From Thermoplasmata archaeon (GTDB lineage Archaea > Thermoplasmatota > Thermoplasmata > Thermoplasmatales > Thermoplasmataceae), in the NCBI GenBank assembly GCA_021801305.1, contig JAJYYD010000157.1:1-5039 (forward strand): a stretch of DNA of 5,039 nucleotides, read 5' to 3'. Below, one piece after another: positions 4,774 through 5,039 of the stretch (the stretch's first letter is position 1; each line of letters opens with the position of its first letter). The notes under the pieces are model-generated. The model searched no databases. It was not told where the DNA came from and was given only the letters and a program-made list of their open reading frames with translations. Made by a program: the position numbers and the translations under genes.

Positions 4774-5039
4774 TTAGAGGGAAAACTCCCCCGGTACCTT
4801 TGGAAAAGGATGGGTATCTTCAATGCGCTTGAAGCCACATATAAATCTTGTCAGTCTTTCTATACCTATCCCAAACCCGGCAGAGGGCTCTAAACCTCTT
4901 CTTGCAAATTCAACAAACCACTTGAACTGTTCCTCTGTCTGCCCCTTTTTGCTTATCCTTTCCTTTATCTTGTCGAGCTTGAACTCTCTCTCCCCACCTG
5001 ATATTGCCTCTCCAAATCCCTCTGGATAAACAAGGTCCA
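4774..5039 (-). CDS. Class II aminoacyl-tRNA synthetase-like protein (AsnRS / asparagine synthetase-related), C-terminal fragment
   Basis: The visible 87 residues are the C-terminal part of the catalytic domain of a class IIb synthetase; the start lies beyond the right edge. The sequence contains PEGFGEAISGGEREF, where the acidic and GG.RE residues line the amino-acid/adenylate pocket, then EEQFKWFVEFARRGLEPSAG, then motif 3, GFGIGIERLTRFICG, whose arginine contacts ATP. It ends in PFPKVPGEFSL before TAA 4776-4774. The closing FPKVPG resembles the FPRTPG ending of AsnRS rather than the FPRD ending of AspRS. Archaea also have an asparagine synthetase-related enzyme (AS-AR) that is an AsnRS catalytic core without the anticodon-binding domain and makes asparagine. 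The two cannot be separated without the N-terminus. The partial codon at 5039 fits an intact frame. T5 (4769-4773, minus) directly follows the stop and may end the transcript. Confidence 0.82.
   Translation of the reverse strand, partial: DLVYPEGFGEAISGGEREFKLDKIKERISKKGQTEEQFKWFVEFARRGLEPSAGFGIGIERLTRFICGFKRIEDTHPFPKVPGEFSL

Noticed and set aside
1..5039. CRISPR array, transposon, tRNA/rRNA gene, toxin-antitoxin or defence system.
   Set aside because: No repeat-spacer pattern, transposase motif, terminal repeats or cloverleaf was seen, and the coding content is accounted for by housekeeping families.

Overview
The window looks like an ordinary chromosomal segment from an archaeon, most likely in the Thermoplasmata (Thermoplasma/Ferroplasma/Cuniculiplasma relatives). 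This is inferred from three things. TATA elements sit about 24-26 bp before several start codons, so those messages would be leaderless, and only one gene has clear Shine-Dalgarno motifs. Purine-rich Arg/Ile codons (AGA, AGG, ATA) are frequent. The gene set includes an archaeal-type COG1497-like regulator, a small pyruvoyl decarboxylase, an RmuC-family protein, LipB and a P5C-dehydrogenase-type aldehyde dehydrogenase. Genus and species cannot be fixed from this sequence.

Layout, left to right. (1) The 3' end of an rmuC-like gene (+) converges on a SpeH-type pyruvoyl decarboxylase gene (-). (2) A 186-bp, very AT-rich intergenic stretch holds the speH promoter and leader. (3) A winged-helix transcriptional regulator (-) is divergent from lipB (+); the 118 bp between them hold both promoters and a candidate operator. 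(4) lipB converges on an aldehyde dehydrogenase gene (-), and the two coding ends overlap by 32 bp. (5) An SDR oxidoreductase gene (-) lies behind it with its own promoter and a likely U-run terminator. (6) The 3' end of a class II aminoacyl-tRNA synthetase-like gene (-) of the AsnRS / asparagine-synthetase-related group runs off the right edge.

The genes look like separate transcription units rather than one operon: most have a TATA-like element of their own, and T-runs (read on the coding strand) follow speH and the SDR gene. The functions are core metabolism: polyamine synthesis, lipoylation, proline/glutamate-semialdehyde or other aldehyde oxidation, and translation or asparagine synthesis. 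I see no mobile element, CRISPR array, tRNA/rRNA gene, defence cassette or clearly new multi-gene system. The points most worth following are an out-of-frame upstream ORF with a better-spaced Shine-Dalgarno than speH itself, the uncertain substrate of the SpeH homologue, a LipB in a lineage expected to lack acyl-carrier-protein fatty acid synthesis, and an inverted repeat placed to autoregulate the winged-helix regulator.
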